This document shows, piece after piece, positions 59,948 to 64,000 of a DNA stretch of 64,000 nucleotides (position 1 is the stretch's first letter; every line of letters begins with the position of its first letter). The position numbers and the translations under genes were made by a program. Origin of the DNA: Enterobacter asburiae (GTDB lineage: Bacteria > Pseudomonadota > Gammaproteobacteria > Enterobacterales > Enterobacteriaceae); the NCBI RefSeq assembly GCF_008080435.1, contig NZ_VRKN01000003.1:310001-374000 (forward strand), in the 5' to 3' direction. The notes beneath the pieces are model-generated. The model had not been told where the DNA came from and did no database searches. It saw nothing but the letters and a program-made list of their open reading frames with translations.

Positions 59948-60047
59948 CCTTTCCAGATACGGGAGGCACAGTCATTTCTTTCTGTACCCTGGTGGCAAAT
60001 TCGCCACGGCCAGAGCGCCATATCTTTCGACACAGGCACAAGGGCTA
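59948..60047 (-). ncRNA. Moco RNA motif (molybdenum cofactor riboswitch) of moaA
   Basis: On the minus strand the leader reads GGCGCTCTGGCC, a GTGGCGAATTTGCCAC hairpin, CAGGGTACAG, then GACTGTGCCTCCCGTATCTG just before GAAAGGTG. These are the paired stems and the conserved GCCTCCCG segment of the moco motif known upstream of E. coli moaA. It senses the cofactor and lowers moa expression. Boundaries are approximate. Confidence 0.75.
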
Positions 60048-60125
60048 GAGTGTATGTTTTCAATTTTGAAAACGTGGTTATGGCGATAGTAGCGCGGAAA
60101 TTCTGACTGCGCCATTATCGCTTTA

Positions 60126-60149
60126 CGCTATATAATTATCTATATAACG
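60126..60149. promoter_or_regulatory. ModE-type box of the moa operon
   Basis: CGCTATATAATTATCTATATAACG starts CGCTATAT and ends ATATAACG, an inverted repeat like the ModE site CGTTATAT-N-ATATAACG. One arm differs by one base. It lies in the promoter region upstream of the Moco riboswitch, where ModE activates moa in E. coli. Confidence 0.65.
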
Positions 60150-60199
60150 AATCGTTCCTGCATTTTCGCTACAGAATACCTAAAAACCGCATTTTCACA

Positions 60200-60213
60200 T
60201 TGATATACGTCAT
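60200..60213. promoter_or_regulatory. Partial FNR-like half site upstream of moaA
   Basis: TTGATATACGTCAT has one perfect half site (TTGAT) and one degenerate half (GTCAT for ATCAA). Anaerobic control of moa is known in E. coli, but the match is weak. Confidence 0.3.
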
Positions 60214-60289
60214 TTTGCATCGGGTGAGGCATCGTCTTTTAGGGGTAGTTAGGTTACTGTTACGCGATCGAACGTGATAAGGAATACGT

Positions 60290-61198
60290 ATGCGCAATCG
60301 CACTTTTGCGGATCTTGACCGAGTGGTCGCTCTTGGCGGAGGACACGGCTTAGGCCGGGTTATGTCCTCTTTGTCGTCACTCGGCTCAAGGCTGACAGGG
60401 ATAGTGACCACCACCGACAACGGCGGCTCAACCGGGCGCATTCGTCGTGCCGAAGGCGGTATTGCCTGGGGAGATATGCGCAACTGCCTGAACCAGTTAA
60501 TTACCGAGCCAAGCGTCGCGTCGGCGATGTTTGAGTACCGTTTTGGCGGTAATGGCGAACTTTCCGGGCATAACCTCGGAAATCTGATGTTAAAGGCGCT
60601 TGATCACCTGAGCGTACGGCCTCTGGAAGCCATCAACTTAATCCGTAATCTGCTCAAAGTGGACGCATTCCTGATCCCCATGTCTGAACAACCGGTTGAC
60701 TTGATGGCAATCGACGCCGAAGGGCATGAAGTTTACGGTGAGGTGAATATTGACCAGCTCATCCTGCCGCCAACGGAGTTAATGACCTATCCGAGCGTAC
60801 CCGCCACGCGAGAAGCGGTGGAGGCAATCGGGGAAGCGGATCTTATCCTGATCGGTCCGGGCAGTTTTTATACCAGCCTGATGCCAATTCTGCTGGTGAA
60901 AGAGCTGGCGCAGGCGTTGCGCCGCACCCCTGCCCCGATGGTTTACATCGGTAACCTTGGACGTGAACTGAGCCCGGCGGCAGCAAGCCTGTCGCTGGCA
61001 GACAAACTGGAATTAATGGAGCAGTACGTCGGTAAAAAAATTATCGACGGTGTCGTGGTCGGGCCGAAAGTGGATGTGTCGGGTATTGGCGACCGCGTGG
61101 TGGTGCAGGAGCCGCTGGAAGCGAGTGATATTAAATATCGCCATGACCGTCACCTTCTACGCGAGGCGCTGGAGAAGGCGATTCAGGCGCTGGGCTAG
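60290..61198 (+). CDS. ybhK: YvcK/GluP-family protein, gluconeogenesis factor
   Basis: A 302-residue cytoplasmic protein of the UPF0052 family. The nucleotide-binding sequence [20 protein letters not shown] (residues about 16-35) and [20 protein letters not shown] (about 43-62) are diagnostic. It is related to the F420 biosynthesis CofD transferase fold, and YvcK in Bacillus is needed for growth on gluconeogenic carbon sources and binds UDP-sugars. The E. coli protein is also 302 residues. It is divergent from moaA; GATAAGGAATACGT precedes the ATG. Confidence 0.92.
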   Translation: MRNRTFADLDRVVALGGGHGLGRVMSSLSSLGSRLTGIVTTTDNGGSTGRIRRAEGGIAWGDMRNCLNQLITEPSVASAMFEYRFGGNGELSGHNLGNLMLKALDHLSVRPLEAINLIRNLLKVDAFLIPMSEQPVDLMAIDAEGHEVYGEVNIDQLILPPTELMTYPSVPATREAVEAIGEADLILIGPGSFYTSLMPILLVKELAQALRRTPAPMVYIGNLGRELSPAAASLSLADKLELMEQYVGKKIIDGVVVGPKVDVSGIGDRVVVQEPLEASDIKYRHDRHLLREALEKAIQALG

Positions 61199-61214
61199 GT
61201 TCGTTTTGTGCGGC

Positions 61215-61261
61215 CTGATGCCCTCACCCCGGCCCTCTCCCACAGGGAGAGGGAGAAAACA
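61215..61261. repeat. REP-like palindromic repeat, copy 4
   Basis: A 47-base unit identical to 1285-1331 at the other end of the window. It lies between convergent ybhK and uvrB. Confidence 0.85.
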
Positions 61262-61270
61262 TCGCTTTAC

Positions 61271-63286
61271 TCACGATGCCGCGATGAAAAGATCCCGCAA
61301 CTGATGTAACTGGTCGCGGATCTGCGCCGCCTCTTCGAACTCCAGGTTCTGCGCGTGCTGCATCATCTGCCCTTCCAGCTCGTGGATTTTCTGCTGCAGC
61401 GCTTTCGGCGTCAGCACGACGGTATCTTCTTCCACCACTGAACGCGCCTTGCCGCGACCTTTCGCTTTGGTTTTGGCAATGTTCTGACCCAGCGCCAGAA
61501 TATCCACCACCTTCTTGTTCAGCCCCTGCGGGGTAATGCCGTGCTCTTCGTTGTAACGATGCTGTTTCTCGCGGCGACGCTCCGTTTCACCAATCGCTTT
61601 CGCCATCGACGGGGTAATTTTGTCACCGTACAGAATCGCTTTACCGTTGACGTTACGCGCCGCACGGCCAATGGTCTGAATTAACGAACGCTCGGAACGC
61701 AGGAAGCCCTCTTTGTCCGCATCCAGAATCGCCACCAGCGAGACTTCCGGCATATCCAGACCTTCTCGCAACAGGTTGATCCCCACCAGCACGTCAAACT
61801 CGCCCAGACGCAGGTCGCGAATAATCTCCATGCGCTCTACGGTATCGATATCCGAGTGCAGATAGCGCACCTTCTCGCCGTGCTCTTCGAGATACTCGGT
61901 CAGGTCTTCCGCCATACGCTTGGTGAGCGTGGTCACCAGCACACGCTCGTTGATGGCTGAACGGGCGCGGATCTCAGAGAGCAGATCGTCAACCTGAGTG
62001 GCCACCGGACGAACTTCAATAATTGGGTCGAGCAACCCGGTTGGACGCACAACCTGATCAACAACGTCTTCACCGGATTTCTCCAGCTCGTAGTTGCCCG
62101 GCGTGGCCGAGACGTAAATGGTTTGCGGCGCTAACGCCTCAAACTCTTCAAACTTCATCGGACGGTTATCCAGCGCTGACGGCAGTCGGAAGCCGTACTC
62201 CACCAGCGTCTCTTTACGCGCCCGGTCACCGCGGTACATCCCGCCGATCTGCGGGATCGTGACGTGGGATTCGTCGATCACCAGCAAACCGTCTGCCGGA
62301 AGGTAATCAAACAGCGTCGGCGGCGGCTCGCCCGGCCCGCGCCCGGAGAGGAAGCGCGAGTAGTTTTCAATGCCGGAGCAGTAGCCCAGCTCGTTCATCA
62401 TCTCAAGGTCGAACTGGGTGCGCTGGCTCAGGCGCTGCTCTTCCAGCAGCTTATTGTTAGCCAGAAGCACCTTACGGCGCTCGGCCAGTTCAACTTTGAT
62501 CTCTTCCATCGCCTGCACGATACGCTCGCGCGGCGTCACGTAGTGCGTTTTCGGGTAGATGGTGAAACGCTGGATAACCGACTCAACGTGTCCGGTCAGC
62601 GGGTCAAAGAGCGACAGGCGTTCAACCTCTTCGTCAAACAGCTCGACGCGCAGCGCCATATCGTCCGATTCCGCCGGGAAGATGTCGATCACCTCACCAC
62701 GTACGCGGAAGGTGCCACGCTGGAACGCCTGATCGTTACGGGCATACTGCAGCTCTGCCAGACGACGGACGATGGCGCGCTGGTCGATGATCATCCCCTG
62801 CGTCAGGTGCAGCATCATCTTGAGATACAGATCCGGATCGCCCAGACCGTAGATCGCGGAAACGGACGCGACGACGATCACATCGCGACGCTCCAGAAGC
62901 GCCTTAGTGGCCGACAGTCGCATCTGCTCAATGTGTTCGTTCACTGAGGCATCTTTCTCGATGAAGGTGTCAGAGCTCGGTACATACGCTTCAGGCTGGT
63001 AGTAATCGTAGTAGGAGACGAAATACTCCACCGCATTTTCCGGGAAGAACTCTTTCATCTCGCCATAAAGCTGCGCGGCCAGGGTTTTATTGGGTGCCAG
63101 CACCATCGTTGGGCGCTGGAGATCCGCAATCACGTTGGCGATGGTGAACGTTTTACCCGAGCCGGTTACCCCCAGCAGCGTCTGGTGCGCCAGCCCATCT
63201 TCCAGCCCCTCTTCCAGACGACGGATCGCCTCAGGCTGATCGCCAGATGGACGGAAAGCAGAATTCAATTTGAACGGTTTACTCAT
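61271..63286 (-). CDS. uvrB: Excinuclease ABC subunit B
   Basis: A 671-residue helicase-like protein of nucleotide excision repair. Walker A is GVTGSGKT (residue about 38), the beta-hairpin that checks damage is at [17 protein letters not shown], Walker B is [11 protein letters not shown], and the helicase motif VI is QTIGRAARN. The C-terminal UVR domain, about residues 625-660 ([20 protein letters not shown]), binds UvrC. ATG 63286 gives MSKPFKL as in E. coli; the TTG three codons upstream is not needed. AGG lies ten bases upstream. A LexA box precedes it. Confidence 0.97.
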   Translation of the reverse strand: MSKPFKLNSAFRPSGDQPEAIRRLEEGLEDGLAHQTLLGVTGSGKTFTIANVIADLQRPTMVLAPNKTLAAQLYGEMKEFFPENAVEYFVSYYDYYQPEAYVPSSDTFIEKDASVNEHIEQMRLSATKALLERRDVIVVASVSAIYGLGDPDLYLKMMLHLTQGMIIDQRAIVRRLAELQYARNDQAFQRGTFRVRGEVIDIFPAESDDMALRVELFDEEVERLSLFDPLTGHVESVIQRFTIYPKTHYVTPRERIVQAMEEIKVELAERRKVLLANNKLLEEQRLSQRTQFDLEMMNELGYCSGIENYSRFLSGRGPGEPPPTLFDYLPADGLLVIDESHVTIPQIGGMYRGDRARKETLVEYGFRLPSALDNRPMKFEEFEALAPQTIYVSATPGNYELEKSGEDVVDQVVRPTGLLDPIIEVRPVATQVDDLLSEIRARSAINERVLVTTLTKRMAEDLTEYLEEHGEKVRYLHSDIDTVERMEIIRDLRLGEFDVLVGINLLREGLDMPEVSLVAILDADKEGFLRSERSLIQTIGRAARNVNGKAILYGDKITPSMAKAIGETERRREKQHRYNEEHGITPQGLNKKVVDILALGQNIAKTKAKGRGKARSVVEEDTVVLTPKALQQKIHELEGQMMQHAQNLEFEEAAQIRDQLHQLRDLFIAAS

Positions 63287-63361
63287 GGGCGACAACCTGA
63301 TGACGTTATAAGCGGCAGGTGAGTAATTTTACTCGTTGTTGTCAGGAATGCCAGTAAAAAA

Positions 63362-63381
63362 CACTGGATGAAAAACCAGTG
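63362..63381. promoter_or_regulatory. LexA (SOS) box of uvrB
   Basis: CACTGGATGAAAAACCAGTG has CTG-N10-CAG with the required spacing. It lies about 75 bases upstream of the uvrB start on the minus strand. Confidence 0.8.
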
Positions 63382-63474
63382 GCATGTCAGGATATTTAGC
63401 ATAGCGCCGGAATGATGAGTGAGATAACGGCCAAAATTTGAGCTGTGACAATATAAAACACCAGTCAGGTCAGG

Positions 63475-63706
63475 TTATCCCCAGAACTTTTTCTTTTTTA
63501 ACATTTGTCAAGCCAGGTAATGATAGTTTTGTGGCAACGGGTGACACTTTCATGACGGGAATTGCTTTTATCTAAGCAATTAAATAATAAACGATATTTT
63601 CTAAAGCCGCGTTTCGCGTCAATTTGGGCGTAAGCCGCGTCTTCTCTCGCTTATCGCGTGTTTTCTAACTCTAATGCACATGGTTATCCACAGGAATAGT
63701 GGATAA
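63475..63706. promoter_or_regulatory. DnaA-box group upstream of uvrB
   Basis: TTATCCACA (63684-63692) is a perfect DnaA box and AGTGGATAA (63698-63706) is an 8/9 box on the other strand, five bases apart. A further TTATCCCCA (63475-63483) is a weaker match. In E. coli the distal uvrB promoter P3 lies by a DnaA site, so a conserved control is likely. The rest of the 714-base gap 63287-64000 to the expected bioD is A+T rich and holds no gene I can support. Confidence 0.65.
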
Positions 63707-64000
63707 CTGCTTCCAGCCCATGCAGACTGGCGCTCGGCAAATTCCCGGATTTTCCCACGAAACGGCAGTAAAAAATTTTTATAGCTATTTTTTGATGATT
63801 AACAGTTGCGTCATTCATAACCAACCGATGGGATCTTGCTCACATTTTCATCATTTCGGGTTCTGCACCACAACTCAACACCACCGGCACCGTCGATGTG
63901 CAATCCCGTTTTTTATAAGCCCCTCTCCGGTGACTTATTCCTAAAAAAGCCGTTTTTTTAAACACTTTTCGGTTTCTGGCAGGGGTTTTGCAGATTCAAA

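Noticed and set aside
63699..63944. An 81-codon frame upstream of uvrB
   Set aside because: It has no ribosome site, is rich in His and Phe and overlaps the DnaA-box region; the interval is regulatory in E. coli.

Overview
The window is chromosomal DNA of an enterobacterium, most like Enterobacter or a close relative such as Lelliottia. The gene order follows the Escherichia coli segment from uvrB to ybiW, read in the opposite direction, and the proteins are close in length and sequence to their E. coli counterparts as I remember them. This assignment comes from synteny and recognition of proteins, not from a database search. I see no tRNA, rRNA, insertion sequence, phage or CRISPR array.

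Backbone, left to right: pflF (cut by the window edge), supH, ybiU, ybiT, ldtB, ybiR, mntR, mntS, opgE, ompX, rhtA, dps, glnHPQ, ybiO, rlmF, mcbA, ybiI, ybiJ, ybiB, dinG, rhlE, cecR-ybhGFSR, ybhQ, ybhP-clsB-ybhN, ybhL, moaABCDE, ybhK and uvrB. Some genes expected from E. coli (fiu, ybiX, ybiC, ybiA, ybhM) are missing at their usual places.

Four accessory blocks are set into this backbone. (1) 3666-8710: a LacI-type repressor divergent from a hexuronate-type MFS transporter and a GH31 alpha-glycosidase, with two matching 16-bp palindromes between them. (2) 11583-15065: a GH1 6-phospho-beta-glucosidase, a PTS EIIC without EIIA/EIIB and a GntR/UTRA repressor in one operon, behind a symmetric double operator that covers the promoter. 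An aldo-keto reductase and a complete tripartite MFS efflux operon (OMF-EmrB-EmrA type) follow at 15229-20554. (3) 27151-29202: two unrecognised or poorly known genes (a two-TM protein and a PH/SHOCT protein) bracketed by two diverged copies of a ~64-bp terminator-containing repeat between dps and glnH. (4) 37997-43366: a five-gene chaperone-usher fimbrial operon between ybiB and dinG, with a 14-bp perfect hairpin after the major pilin gene.

Visible regulation includes NtrC sites and a sigma-54 promoter at glnH (with an extra distal NtrC site), MntR-type boxes at mntS, a perfect FNR-type box upstream of dps, LexA boxes at dinG and uvrB, a CecR palindrome between rhlE and cecR, a ModE-type box and a Moco-riboswitch leader at moaA, and DnaA boxes upstream of uvrB. 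REP/BIME elements and a second palindromic repeat family are scattered between genes; two copies of the latter, 60 kb apart, share 47 identical bases.

I did not find a clearly new biological system. The most promising leads are the LacI/GH31 locus of unknown substrate, the orphan EIIC operon with its double operator, and the small repeat-flanked island between dps and glnH.
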